This document shows positions 18,651-26,445 of a stretch of 64,000 nucleotides of DNA, piece by piece. The translations under genes and the position numbers were made by a program. The notes beneath the pieces were generated by a model. The model worked only from the letters and a program-made list of their open reading frames with translations. It was not told the DNA's origin and ran no database searches. Source of the stretch: Phocaeicola plebeius (GTDB lineage: Bacteria; Bacteroidota; Bacteroidia; Bacteroidales; Bacteroidaceae); the NCBI RefSeq assembly GCF_003437535.1, contig NZ_QSQT01000013.1, forward strand, positions 1 to 64,000, read 5' to 3'. Each line of letters begins with the position of its first letter. Position 1 is the stretch's first letter.

Positions 18651-18681
18651 TTTGCAAAGATAATTGGTTTTATTATTTTTG
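18651..18681 (+). promoter_or_regulatory. Promoter of the M23 peptidase gene (TTTG-N19-TATTTTTG)
   Basis: TTTG (18651-18654), a 19-nt spacer and TATTTTTG (18674-18681) give a complete consensus promoter about 60 nt upstream of ATG 18744. It overlaps the divergent alaS -7 box at 18655-18662. Confidence 0.7.
18655..18662 (-). promoter_or_regulatory. -7 box of alaS
   Basis: Minus-strand TATCTTTG, 44 nt upstream of the alaS start codon. It abuts the -33 TTTG of the divergent M23 promoter, so the two promoters should compete for polymerase. Confidence 0.65.
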
Positions 18682-18743
18682 TCTGTATGTTTGGTGCAAA
18701 AACTTGATGTTTTGTTGCTTAAAAATTTCCAAAATCGAACCAC

Positions 18744-19709
18744 ATGCGTAAAGTCTATTATATCTACAATCCGAAAACTCGTACTTACGACCGTATTTAT
18801 CCCACCGTACGCCAGCGGGCTTTGAGTTACCTGCGTCAACTCTTTGTCGGTATGGGACTGGGGGCAGGCAGTTTTATCCTGCTGTTGTGGATTTTCGGTT
18901 CTCCTTCGGAAAAAGACCTTCGTACGGAAAACTCCCGACTTTTGTCACAATATGCCATTCTTTCCTCTCGTCTGGATGAGGCGGAAGGAGTGATGCAACG
19001 TCTGCAGCAACGTGACGACAACATCTACCGCGTAATGATGCAGGCCGACCCGTTACCGGATGAGCAGCGTTCGGCTACTGCAAATAATGCACGTTATAAT
19101 GAACTGATGGACATGGCCAACAGCCGTCTGGTTATCCATACACTACAGAAAATGGATGATTTGGAGAAGAAGATTTATGCCCAGTCCAAATCTTTCGACG
19201 AAGTGGTGGGGCTCTGTAAACAGCATGACAAGATGCTGGCCTGCATTCCCGCCATCCAGCCGGTTTCAAACAAGAATCTGAAACAGACTGCCTCGGGGTA
19301 CGGCATGCGTGTTGACCCGATATATAAAACCGTGAAGTTTCATGCAGGGATGGACTTCTCTGCCAATATCGGTACGCCGGTATATGCTACAGGAAACGGT
19401 AGGGTAAAGCAAGCCGGATGGGATGGACTGTATGGGAATTGTATCATCATTGACCATGGGTTTGGTTATGTGACCCGTTACGCTCATTTGAATAAGATTG
19501 AAGTGAAAGTGGGTCAGAATGTGGCACGTGGAGAAGTGATTGGTCAGGTAGGCTCTACCGGAAAGAGTACTGGTCCGCATTTACATTATGAAGTGCGTGT
19601 AAAGGGAAAGATTGTCAATCCGGTGAACTATTATTTCATGGACTTGAATGCTGATGATTACGAAAAGATGATTGAATTGGCTGCCAACCACGGTCGTGTA
19701 TTTGATTAA
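18744..19709 (+). CDS. M23 family metallopeptidase, membrane-anchored
   Basis: A 321-residue cell-wall peptidase. A short cytoplasmic N-terminus is followed by one transmembrane helix (about 35-53, GLGAGSFILLLWIF) and a coiled coil (about 60-100). The LytM/M23 domain (about 190-305) has zinc ligands in HAGMDFS and HLHYEV, plus YVTRYAHLNKIEV. These residues argue for an active peptidoglycan endopeptidase, as opposed to a degenerate EnvC/NlpD-like activator. The MerR-type gene follows within 15 nt and is probably co-transcribed. The divergent neighbour is alaS. Confidence 0.92.
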   Translation: MRKVYYIYNPKTRTYDRIYPTVRQRALSYLRQLFVGMGLGAGSFILLLWIFGSPSEKDLRTENSRLLSQYAILSSRLDEAEGVMQRLQQRDDNIYRVMMQADPLPDEQRSATANNARYNELMDMANSRLVIHTLQKMDDLEKKIYAQSKSFDEVVGLCKQHDKMLACIPAIQPVSNKNLKQTASGYGMRVDPIYKTVKFHAGMDFSANIGTPVYATGNGRVKQAGWDGLYGNCIIIDHGFGYVTRYAHLNKIEVKVGQNVARGEVIGQVGSTGKSTGPHLHYEVRVKGKIVNPVNYYFMDLNADDYEKMIELAANHGRVFD

Positions 19710-19724
19710 AAAGAATTGCTTGTT

Positions 19725-20072
19725 ATGGCTTTGAAAACAGATAAAGAATTGAAACTCTATTATTCCATCAGCGAAGTGGCAAAAATGTTTGATGTGAATG
19801 AATCATTGCTGCGCTATTGGGAAAAAGAGTTTCCGATGATTTCTCCTAAGAAAACAGGGGGGAATGTGCGTCAGTACCGAAAAGAAGACATAGAGAACAT
19901 TCGTCTGGTATATCATCTGGTGAAAGAAAAAGGGATGACGCTGGCCGGTGCCAAGCAACGGTTACGGCAGAACAGGGAAGGAACCATGCAAACGGCTAAT
20001 GTGGTGGAACGCTTGAAGCGTATTCGCGAGGAGCTGGTGAGCATGCGGAATGAGCTGGATTACTTGACGTGA
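19725..20072 (+). CDS. MerR family transcriptional regulator
   Basis: A 115-residue DNA-binding protein. The MerR winged helix-turn-helix occupies about 12-80: YYSISEVAKMFDVNESLLRY, WEKEFPMISPKKTGG, RQYRKEDIENI. A short helical dimerisation tail follows (to 115). I chose ATG 19725 over the TTG at 19716 because the ATG gives the usual N-terminus. No C-terminal effector domain or metal-binding cysteines are present, so it is a minimal MerR protein as found widely in Bacteroidetes next to an M23 peptidase gene. The target is unknown. Confidence 0.88.
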   Translation: MALKTDKELKLYYSISEVAKMFDVNESLLRYWEKEFPMISPKKTGGNVRQYRKEDIENIRLVYHLVKEKGMTLAGAKQRLRQNREGTMQTANVVERLKRIREELVSMRNELDYLT

Positions 20073-20095
20073 GTCTTTAATATTATAGTATGAAA

Positions 20096-20280
20096 AAGAG
20101 GCTGTCTCAAAATAGAAAAATTGGACAGATATACTTATAATTTATAAGTTATAGTATAAAAATCTCCTGCTTTTAGCCATATCATTAGAGTAAACTAAGG
20201 CTGAAACAGGAGATTTTTTATTTCTAAGTTTCAATCTGTAATATTTTTACTTTTGCAATTCTATTTTGAGACAGCCTCTT
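20096..20280 (+). mobile_element. 185-bp MITE-like element with 22-bp terminal inverted repeats
   Basis: The segment is bounded by perfect 22-bp inverted repeats, 20096-20117 (AAGAGGCTGTCTCAAAAT...) and 20259-20280. It holds no ORF. Inside are a 17-nt AT palindrome near 20133-20149 (ACTTATAATTTATAAGT) and a long hairpin at 20159-20219 that looks like a bidirectional terminator. Size, non-coding interior and IS-like ends are those of a miniature inverted-repeat transposable element. Ends beginning GAGGCTGTCTCAAAA remind me of insertion sequences in Bacteroidales; I cannot confirm the family. No clear target duplication is visible. It ends 2 nt from the nth stop codon. Confidence 0.75.
20159..20219. 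terminator. Bidirectional terminator-like hairpin inside the MITE
   Basis: AATCTCCTGCTTTTAGCC (20161-20178) pairs with GGCTGAAACAGGAGATT (from 20199), with two or three mismatches. Runs of A precede it and T follow it. It could end both the merR-side and nth-side transcripts. Confidence 0.6.
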
Positions 20281-20282
20281 CT

Positions 20283-20930
20283 TTATTTTTGAAAACTTTT
20301 CAAAGACTCTTTACAAATTCCGTTCAGTCCACAACTCTCACATTTAGGAGCACGTGCCGTACAAACGTAACGTCCGTGGAGAATCAGCCAGTGGTGTGCG
20401 GTCGGGATAAGTGCTTCAGGGATGTATTTTACCAGTTGTTTTTCAGTAGCCAGCGGAGTGGTACACGTGCGGGGAACCAGTCCGATGCGATGACTTACGC
20501 GGAACACGTGTGTATCGACTGCCATGGCAGCCTTATTGAATACCACGCTCTGGATGACATTCGCCGTTTTGCGTCCTACACCGGGTAATTTAATCAGCTC
20601 CTCCAGCGTGTCGGGCACGGTACTTTGGAAATCGCGTACCAGCATCTGCGCCATTCCTACCAGATGCTTGGCTTTGTTGTTGGGATAGCTCACGCTGCGG
20701 ATGTATTCGAACACTACTTCCGGAGTGGTGGCAGCCAAAGCTTCGGGAGTAGGAAAATCCCTGAATAGGGGAGGAGTAATCATGTTGACCCGCTTGTCGG
20801 TACATTGTGCGCTGAGGATGACAGCTATCAGCAGTTCAAACGGGTTGCTATAGTGCAGTTCCGTTTCGGCTACGGGCATGGCCGTCTGAAAATATTCAAT
20901 GACTTTCTGATAAAGTTCTTTTTTTCGCAT
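20283..20930 (-). CDS. nth: Endonuclease III
   Basis: The 215-residue DNA glycosylase/AP lyase removes oxidised pyrimidines in base-excision repair. The helix-hairpin-helix LIKLPGVGRKTANVI carries the catalytic lysine (VGRKTAN), and AVDTHVFRVS carries the catalytic aspartate. The C-terminal [4Fe-4S] motif CTARAPKCESCGLNGIC (C-X6-C-X2-C-X5-C spacing) is intact. Length is usual for Nth. It starts 34 nt downstream of the corA stop on the same strand and is probably the last gene of that operon. A MITE-like element begins 2 nt beyond its stop codon. Confidence 0.96.
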   Translation of the reverse strand: MRKKELYQKVIEYFQTAMPVAETELHYSNPFELLIAVILSAQCTDKRVNMITPPLFRDFPTPEALAATTPEVVFEYIRSVSYPNNKAKHLVGMAQMLVRDFQSTVPDTLEELIKLPGVGRKTANVIQSVVFNKAAMAVDTHVFRVSHRIGLVPRTCTTPLATEKQLVKYIPEALIPTAHHWLILHGRYVCTARAPKCESCGLNGICKESLKSFQK

Positions 20931-20964
20931 GTTGTGTAGAATAATTTAGGTGAATAGTTTGTGA

Positions 20965-22005
20965 TTAATACCATTTCTTACGTTTGAAAAACAGGTATAC
21001 TCCGATGCCGGTAACCAGCATCAGTCCCCAAGCCATCAGGTAACCGTATTTCCATCCCAATTCGGGCATCCATTCGAAATTCATTCCCCAGATACCTGCC
21101 AGGAATGTCAGCGGAATGAAGATAGTCGATACGATGGTGAGCTGCTTCATGATGTTGTTCATCCGCTGGTCATTGTTCGACAAGTAAAGGTCTACCAGGG
21201 CCGAAATCATGTCGCGGCAGCCGTCGAGAGTCTGTAGTACGAATTGCAGATGGTCGTTTACGTCGTTAAAGAACGGACGGTTGGCTTTATGAAGTAGTAC
21301 GTTGTCGGCATGAAACAACTTGCTCATCTGCTCTTTAAGCGGAAGGATACATTTCTTGATGAGGCGGGCGTCCTTTCGATAGGGTTGTATATCCTCTAAT
21401 GTCAGTCCGCTTCTGGTTTCCGGTGACAGCAATGATTCCTCCATGTCTTCCAGTTGGTCTTCCATTCGGGATATGATAGACATAAAGCTGGCCATGACAC
21501 TGTTTAGCATGACGCTCAGCAGAAAATCTGACTGGCGGTTCCGGATTTTCAGGGTATTGTTTTTCAGTGCCGTGTGAATCTCATTGAAGAAATCGCTGTC
21601 GTGTTCCATGAAGGTAAGTACGAAATTACTTCCCTGCACAATGCAAAGCTGTTGGGGAGTGTACGTGTTTTCTTCGTCTACCGACAACTGTTTCAGAATG
21701 ACCACATTGTAGGTGTCATGCTCTTCAATTTTTGTCAGATGCTCCGCATTGAGAATATCTTGTGTGGTAAGAAAATCGATGTGGAAAAAATCGCAGACTT
21801 CCTGCACGATTTCTGTATTCTGCAATCCGTGAATCTGTACCCAGTTGATGGCATCCGGCCGGATGAAAGGAGAAAACTCTTTGATGGAAGCTCCCTGATG
21901 GTATTCCAGAATTTCTGTGTTGTATGTACAGAAATGCAGGTGAGTCGGCGTATGGCTGGCTCCCGTATAATTCAGCTTTTCGCTTAGCAGGTTGTTTCTT
22001 GTCAT
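20965..22005 (-). CDS. corA: CorA family magnesium/divalent cation transporter
   Basis: A 346-residue CorA-type channel. The large N-terminal cytoplasmic domain (about 1-280) ends in a long stalk helix. It is followed by two transmembrane helices near the C-terminus (about 287-307 and 320-340). The selectivity signature GMN is present in IWGMNFEWMPELG between them, and the C-terminus is basic (FKRKKWY). Mg2+ uptake is the usual role; some members carry Co2+ or Zn2+. It lies 12 nt after the ferredoxin-nitroreductase gene and before nth. No Mg2+ riboswitch is seen. Confidence 0.94.
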   Translation of the reverse strand: MTRNNLLSEKLNYTGASHTPTHLHFCTYNTEILEYHQGASIKEFSPFIRPDAINWVQIHGLQNTEIVQEVCDFFHIDFLTTQDILNAEHLTKIEEHDTYNVVILKQLSVDEENTYTPQQLCIVQGSNFVLTFMEHDSDFFNEIHTALKNNTLKIRNRQSDFLLSVMLNSVMASFMSIISRMEDQLEDMEESLLSPETRSGLTLEDIQPYRKDARLIKKCILPLKEQMSKLFHADNVLLHKANRPFFNDVNDHLQFVLQTLDGCRDMISALVDLYLSNNDQRMNNIMKQLTIVSTIFIPLTFLAGIWGMNFEWMPELGWKYGYLMAWGLMLVTGIGVYLFFKRKKWY

Positions 22006-22017
22006 GGCACTTTCGGT

Positions 22018-22875
22018 TTAATCAATACGTTTCAATACCACCTCTTTTTTGTCGATGTATTTATCGAAGCGGAAAGACGGCATGCCTAATGCAATACCGG
22101 CATGAACGGTTCCTTCAATACCTAATAGCTTTTGCAACTTTCTTTTCCGGTCCATTCCTGCTGCACTGCATACGAATCCGGTGTAGAACTGTGAGACCCC
22201 TGCTGCTTCTGCCATGAGTGAAGCATTCTGGTAGGCAAGGTTGCAGTCCTGACATCCGAAACGTTCTTTTTTGTCGGTATAGAAAAAGATGGCAGCTGTG
22301 GCCCCTCTTAAAATACCGTCGTTACCTCGTTCAAATTCCTCATGCAGTCTTTTGAACACCGGCACGTAGCGATAGCCCGAAGGCATAAGCGGCTTCAGTA
22401 TCAATTTCAACAACGGATTTTCCACCAGATTTACTATCGACATAAAAGTGCCGATGGTGATACGGCTGACCTCCTTCAAGGTTTCCGGACGGGTGACCAA
22501 TACCATTTTGACTTCTTGTGCATTGGTTGCCGTCGGGGCCCGATGGGCAGCCTCTATGATGCGCTGTAGCAACTCTTCCGAGACTTTTTCTTTGGAGAAC
22601 GCACGGTTCGAGCGGCGGGAACGGATGAGCAGTTCCATTTGGTCGGCAGTGGGAAGTTGGCTGCGGTCGATGGTATGAACCTTCTCGGGTGGAAAATCAG
22701 CATGCTCAATGGAGTTGGTCGGGCAAACGGCCACGCAGTGTCCGCAACTGATGCAGTCGTCGGCATTCACTTCAATACCTTTATCTTCCTGAAGGGTAAA
22801 CAGAGCGGAGGGGCATATTCTGACGCATTTCTTACAGCGTATGCATGTATTCTGATTGATATGTATTTGAGCCAT
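22018..22875 (-). CDS. Ferredoxin-nitroreductase fusion protein
   Basis: A 285-residue protein fusing two [4Fe-4S] ferredoxin motifs (CIRCKKCVRICP at about 12-23 and CISCGHCVAVCP at about 41-52) to an FMN-dependent nitroreductase domain (about 80-275). The FMN-phosphate region RSRRSNRAFSKEKV starts the latter. Electrons probably flow from the clusters to FMN for reduction of an unknown substrate. Such fusions are common in anaerobes, and the natural substrate is generally unknown. Additional cysteines (FGCQDCNLA) occur near residue 205. It is the first gene before corA and nth. Confidence 0.9.
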   Translation of the reverse strand: MAQIHINQNTCIRCKKCVRICPSALFTLQEDKGIEVNADDCISCGHCVAVCPTNSIEHADFPPEKVHTIDRSQLPTADQMELLIRSRRSNRAFSKEKVSEELLQRIIEAAHRAPTATNAQEVKMVLVTRPETLKEVSRITIGTFMSIVNLVENPLLKLILKPLMPSGYRYVPVFKRLHEEFERGNDGILRGATAAIFFYTDKKERFGCQDCNLAYQNASLMAEAAGVSQFYTGFVCSAAGMDRKRKLQKLLGIEGTVHAGIALGMPSFRFDKYIDKKEVVLKRID

Positions 22876-22906
22876 GATATGGAATGAAATTAATTAAACA
22901 TTATAT

Positions 22907-23554
22907 TTACTTAAAATACATTCTTCCGTTTTCCATCGTTAATGTTTTTAAAATTGGCTGATTGACGGGGGTAGAAGAATTGACATATTCGAGAGTGTTT
23001 TTTCGTAAAATAAAATCAATCTTATTACCTTGTTTTTTGATTTCATTGATGTAACAACGCTTGTTGAACACCAACGTTGTTTTACCTGATTTTAAAACAA
23101 TCATACTGATATATGGAGGCAAACTTTGAATGTAGATTCCTACAAAAATCAAGACTTTCGTATTTTTATCCAGGTCAATACTATAATAGAATTTGGTCTT
23201 GGTTATTCCTCCATCCGGCTCTTCGTTTATATACTTCCATCCTTCGTCATTATTTAATTTAAAAACCTCTTTCCCTTGGTGTAAAACTTGAATTACATGT
23301 ATATCTCCTGGATCATTCCCCCAATTTCGATATTTGAGACAGTTTATTGTATAGGAATCACCATTCTGTAAAGATTCATTTGTAGTTTGTTTTAAAATAT
23401 AAGGTGTTATATTAGTATAAACATCATTCTGGAATTGGTCTATGAATTTGCTTTTGGTCACAATTTCTCCTGCTGTTGTTTCAAAAATAAATTCTTGCGC
23501 TTTTGTCGTTTGAGCCAAAAACATCATCAATAAAATAGTTACAATTGTTCTCAT
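22907..23554 (-). CDS. Hypothetical secreted protein
   Basis: I do not recognise this 215-residue protein. It has a clear signal peptide (about 1-19, TTKA|Q). The mature part is beta-rich and polar with few cysteines, suggesting a periplasmic or surface soluble fold. The gene is AT-rich compared with nitroreductase downstream of it, and it lies next to a 700-bp non-coding AT-rich gap. It starts a possible transcription unit with the nitroreductase (31-nt gap), but the composition jump argues they have different histories. Confidence 0.65.
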   Translation of the reverse strand: MRTIVTILLMMFLAQTTKAQEFIFETTAGEIVTKSKFIDQFQNDVYTNITPYILKQTTNESLQNGDSYTINCLKYRNWGNDPGDIHVIQVLHQGKEVFKLNNDEGWKYINEEPDGGITKTKFYYSIDLDKNTKVLIFVGIYIQSLPPYISMIVLKSGKTTLVFNKRCYINEIKKQGNKIDFILRKNTLEYVNSSTPVNQPILKTLTMENGRMYFK

Positions 23555-23986
23555 GTTTATTTTATATTTATAGAATTCAACATTGGTTTATTTTATCATC
23601 TCCATCACAAGGAGTATGAAATATTGTATATAATACTTCTGTTCTTTGTCTTATTTACTGGAGCGAGATGCTTTTGCAGACATATTTTTTTCAAAGATTT
23701 CTTTGGTTTCGTTTACAGGAAGCTCTTTACCTCTCCTTTAATAATATCTTCATTTCTTGAATATAGTGTAAAGATAATTTATATTTTCCATATTCTTATG
23801 ATGCAAAGTTGATTTTGTGTGTCAACGAATCCTTTTCTTTTCATTGTTTTTTGAAAATCATATTCCTGTTTTCTGTGTCTGATTCTAATTTTTGTAACGC
23901 TTTCATTCTTTAGTTTTTCATTTTGTGAATTGGCCTTGTGAAGTTTTTCAGATATTGTTATTCTTTTTATGTTTCCTTGACGTAAA

Positions 23987-24074
23987 ACTTACGGTTCCCG
24001 GTGCGGAAATGTAGGTTTTGCGTAAGGAGAACGTAGGTTTTTGCACCGAGAGACATAAACTTTGAGGAAGGATT
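23987..24074 (+). repeat. 22-bp-period repeat array 2 (diverged)
   Basis: Four consecutive 22-bp blocks start at 23987, 24009, 24031 and 24053. The middle two agree well at their start (ATGTAGGTTTTGCG and ACGTAGGTTTTTGC) and the outer two are more diverged (ACTTACGGTTCC, ACATAAACTTTG). The preceding bases form a small palindrome, CGTAAAACTTACG (23981-23993). The same 22-bp step occurs in the arrays at 7441 and 58105. Function is unknown. Confidence 0.5.
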
Positions 24075-24133
24075 TGTTTTTGTTTCCTTCATGTTTTAGA
24101 AAAACAATTGCCTATGTAAAAAAGGTAAATCTA

Positions 24134-24165
24134 TTTGGTTGTCTATAAATTGTTTTATATATTTG
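24134..24165 (+). promoter_or_regulatory. Promoter of the TonB-C-like repeat protein gene (TTTG-N20-TATATTTG)
   Basis: TTTG (24134-24137), 20 nt, then TATATTTG (24158-24165): a complete consensus promoter, with a leader of about 90 nt before ATG 24263. Confidence 0.7.
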
Positions 24166-24262
24166 TTTCGTTAACTATTGCTTTGATTTTGTGGATGTTC
24201 TGATTGTAAAGAATCCTTAGATCGGAAGTCTGCCGTTCGTATCTATATTAAAATTTTATCGT

Positions 24263-25624
24263 ATGAATAGAGTCCTCAAAATTTGCTGTCTTTTGTATGT
24301 ATGTGTACTGTCTTTCAGTACTGGGGTGGCTCAGGTGGTAGATACTGCAAGATGGGATTTGAATCGTATCTCGTCTTGGATGTTGACGCAGATTCAGTAT
24401 CCGGAAGATGCTTATAAATATCATACGGCGGGAATAGAGCAATTGTGTCTTAGCGTGGCATGGGATGGAAGAGTGTTTGTTTCCAGCCGTTTCAGTACGT
24501 TGAATCCGGCATTTGAAAGGGAGATTGAAAGGGTCGTTAGGAGGGCTCCACGGTGTAATACTCCGTTGTTGGATATAGAAGACGCCAATAAATACATGTG
24601 GATTGACTTTTATGAATTTCTTCCGGAGGAAAAGCGTCGGGAGGTGGAACGGATTTCTTTATATATGCCACCTCGTTTTGCTTCAGAAGGGCAGGTGTTG
24701 CGTCCTTTTAATGGAAGGGAGAATTTTATGGAATGGATATGTGCTCGGATGTCTGCATCGGGAGTTGTGACGGAAGATACGCTTTCCATTGAGTATACGG
24801 TGAATGAAAAAGGATGTGTGTGTGATGTGGAAGTCGCAGGCGGAGATGCTGTAATGGTTGGTAAGGTAAAGCAAATTATGGAAGAATCTCCTCGTTGGAG
24901 ACCCGCCAAAACGGTAGATAAGCGTGATATTGCAGTTACATGGCATGATTGTCTGATTGCAAGGAGTAGAGGAGCGAAAGGAGAGAAAAGTGTTTATATA
25001 CCCTATTTGAAGGATGTGTATGCCAACACTCATACCTCTCCGTCTGATGTTGAAAAGGTAATTTTAAATCCGGAGATACCACCTGTTTATCAGGGGGAGA
25101 GATCTTTCCTGGGAGATTTAGCCACTCCTTTCAAGGATTTGTTGCAGCAGAAGAAAATCAATGAGGATTATAGTGTGGCAGGTTCGTTTGTGATAGAAAA
25201 GAACGGAAAGGCAAGCAATATTCATTTTGATTCGTTGCCTGATTTCGAAGGTCTCAATGCGGACAGTATTTTGAGAACCTCTATCGGTTGTATGGATTGG
25301 GTTGCCGCACATCAGGGAGGGAGCCCGGTACGCACGAAATATTCTTTTGCTTTTGTGGGACACAAGAAGTCTGTTCGTGTGCTAGTGGAGCCGGATTATA
25401 AAGTCTATGGTAAACATTTTATTCATCTTCAGGCTAATCCGGCTAAAATGCCGTATGGTTATATATTAAATAATGGGGATATATATGCTTATCCGTTTAC
25501 AACATCTGGTATGTTTGATTATCGGAGCTATTATAAAGGCTTGTTTTATTATCATCAGATGCAAGGGAAGGGAAATCTGTCGGATAAGTATCTGCAACAG
25601 GTTTATCGCAGGTATGTAAGATAA
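24263..25624 (+). CDS. Secreted protein with three TonB-C-like modules, function unknown
   Basis: A 453-residue protein with a signal peptide (about 1-23, GVA|Q). At least two, probably three, segments resemble the TonB C-terminal fold. The first (about 38-98) has IQYPEDAYKYHTAGIEQLCL, a V-x-DG-V strand, and ends ERVVRRAPR. The second (about 155-225) has LSIEYTVNEKGCVCDVEV followed by MEESPRWRPAK. The third (about 275-355) has SVAGSFVIEKNGKASNIHF. This is the pattern of energy-transducing TonB domains, yet there is no N-terminal transmembrane anchor or proline-rich linker. It may be a periplasmic binding or scaffold protein. Assignment is by pattern only and the role is unknown. Confidence 0.55.
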   Translation: MNRVLKICCLLYVCVLSFSTGVAQVVDTARWDLNRISSWMLTQIQYPEDAYKYHTAGIEQLCLSVAWDGRVFVSSRFSTLNPAFEREIERVVRRAPRCNTPLLDIEDANKYMWIDFYEFLPEEKRREVERISLYMPPRFASEGQVLRPFNGRENFMEWICARMSASGVVTEDTLSIEYTVNEKGCVCDVEVAGGDAVMVGKVKQIMEESPRWRPAKTVDKRDIAVTWHDCLIARSRGAKGEKSVYIPYLKDVYANTHTSPSDVEKVILNPEIPPVYQGERSFLGDLATPFKDLLQQKKINEDYSVAGSFVIEKNGKASNIHFDSLPDFEGLNADSILRTSIGCMDWVAAHQGGSPVRTKYSFAFVGHKKSVRVLVEPDYKVYGKHFIHLQANPAKMPYGYILNNGDIYAYPFTTSGMFDYRSYYKGLFYYHQMQGKGNLSDKYLQQVYRRYVR

Positions 25625-25661
25625 TTAGATTAGAAAGATGCTTAGTCCCGAAAATTCTTTG

Positions 25662-25669
25662 TATCTTTG
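25662..25669 (+). promoter_or_regulatory. -7 box of the queuosine operon
   Basis: TATCTTTG in the context TTTGTATCTTTGCGC, typical of strong Bacteroides promoters. It lies about 49 nt upstream of the riboswitch stem, so the aptamer is within the 5' leader. Confidence 0.7.
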
Positions 25670-25717
25670 CGCCCGATTAAAAAGAGAACATTTACATGCG
25701 ATGCCGTGAATAGCGGT

Positions 25718-25751
25718 CGTGTATTCTAGAACACCACGTAAAAAACAGGAG
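25718..25751 (+). promoter_or_regulatory. preQ1-I-like riboswitch in the queuosine operon leader
   Basis: The leader contains stem CGTG (25718-25721)/CACG (25735-25738), loop TATTCTAGAACAC and an A-rich tail TAAAAAACAGGAG. This matches the preQ1-I (queC) aptamer, in which a short P1 hairpin has a loop like TTCTAGCTACAC and is followed by AUAAAAAACUA. The tail runs directly into the Shine-Dalgarno AGGAG, 6 nt before ATG 25754. When preQ1 binds, the pseudoknot would bury the ribosome site, giving translational repression. All three downstream genes are queuosine genes, which supports the call. The exact P2 pairing is uncertain. Confidence 0.75.
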
Positions 25752-25753
25752 CG

Positions 25754-26440
25754 ATGAAAAAAGAAAATCTCGTATCAGTGCCTTTTATGGTTTTGGGCAT
25801 TGTGTTTTGTGTCTGCCTGGTGGCAGCCAATCTGTTAGAAACCAAAGTCGTACAGCTGGGTCCGATTTCTGTAACTGCCGGACTCATTGTTTTCCCGATT
25901 TCTTACATTATTAATGACTGTATTGCCGAAGTATGGGGCTTCCGTAAGGCGCGTCTGATTATTTGGATGGGCTTCCTCATGAATTTCATGGTAGTGGCCA
26001 TGGGACAGTTGGCAGTGGCTCTTCCCGCTGCTCCATTCTGGGAGGGAGAAGAAAGCTTCAATTTCGTATTCGGCATGGCACCTCGTATTGCGGTAGCTAG
26101 TCTGACAGCCTTTCTGGTAGGTTCGTTTATCAATGCGTATGTGATGAGCCGCATGAAAGTGGCTTCACACGGAAAGAATTTCTCTGCCCGTGCCGTATTG
26201 TCGACCATAGCCGGAGAGGGAGCCGACTCGCTGATTTTCTTCCCGCTGGCTTTTGGCGGACTGATGCCGGTGAGTGAGCTGGGCAAGATGATGCTGGTGC
26301 AGGTGGTACTCAAGACTTTGTATGAAGTAATTGTACTGCCGGTAACCGTTCGTGTGGTGAAGTACATCAAGCGAGTGGATGATACAGATGTATATGACGA
26401 GCATATCTCATATAATATATTAAGAATCAAGGAAATCTAA
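25754..26440 (+). CDS. yhhQ: Queuosine precursor transporter (YhhQ/VUT family)
   Basis: A 228-residue inner-membrane protein of the VUT/YhhQ family, which imports queuosine precursors (preQ0/preQ1 or queuine). About six transmembrane helices are visible. The conserved region [20 protein letters not shown] lies near residues 50-69, and the family motif [14 protein letters not shown] near 155-168. It is the first gene of an operon with queC (5-nt gap) and queF, behind a preQ1-I-like riboswitch and a strong -7 box. The combination of import plus de novo genes suggests flexible supply of the tRNA modification. Confidence 0.93.
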   Translation: MKKENLVSVPFMVLGIVFCVCLVAANLLETKVVQLGPISVTAGLIVFPISYIINDCIAEVWGFRKARLIIWMGFLMNFMVVAMGQLAVALPAAPFWEGEESFNFVFGMAPRIAVASLTAFLVGSFINAYVMSRMKVASHGKNFSARAVLSTIAGEGADSLIFFPLAFGGLMPVSELGKMMLVQVVLKTLYEVIVLPVTVRVVKYIKRVDDTDVYDEHISYNILRIKEI

Positions 26441-26445
26441 GAAAT

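Larger units (their letters stand above)
23555..24262. other. 700-bp AT-rich intergenic region between divergent genes
   Basis: No convincing gene is present; the 62-codon ORF at 23624-23812 has low-complexity content and no ribosome-binding site. The region holds a possible -7 box for the 22907-23554 gene (minus-strand TATCTTTA near 23773-23766), a diverged 22-bp-period array (23987-24074) and the promoter of the 24263 gene (24134-24165). The array is a GC-richer island in otherwise AT-rich DNA. Confidence 0.6.

Noticed and set aside
20965..22005. Magnesium riboswitch in front of corA
   Set aside because: Only 12 nt separate it from the upstream gene and no leader structure is possible there.
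23624..23812. Small membrane protein gene of 62 codons
   Set aside because: Low-complexity AT-rich sequence, no ribosome-binding site or promoter, and it covers the likely leader of the opposite-strand gene.
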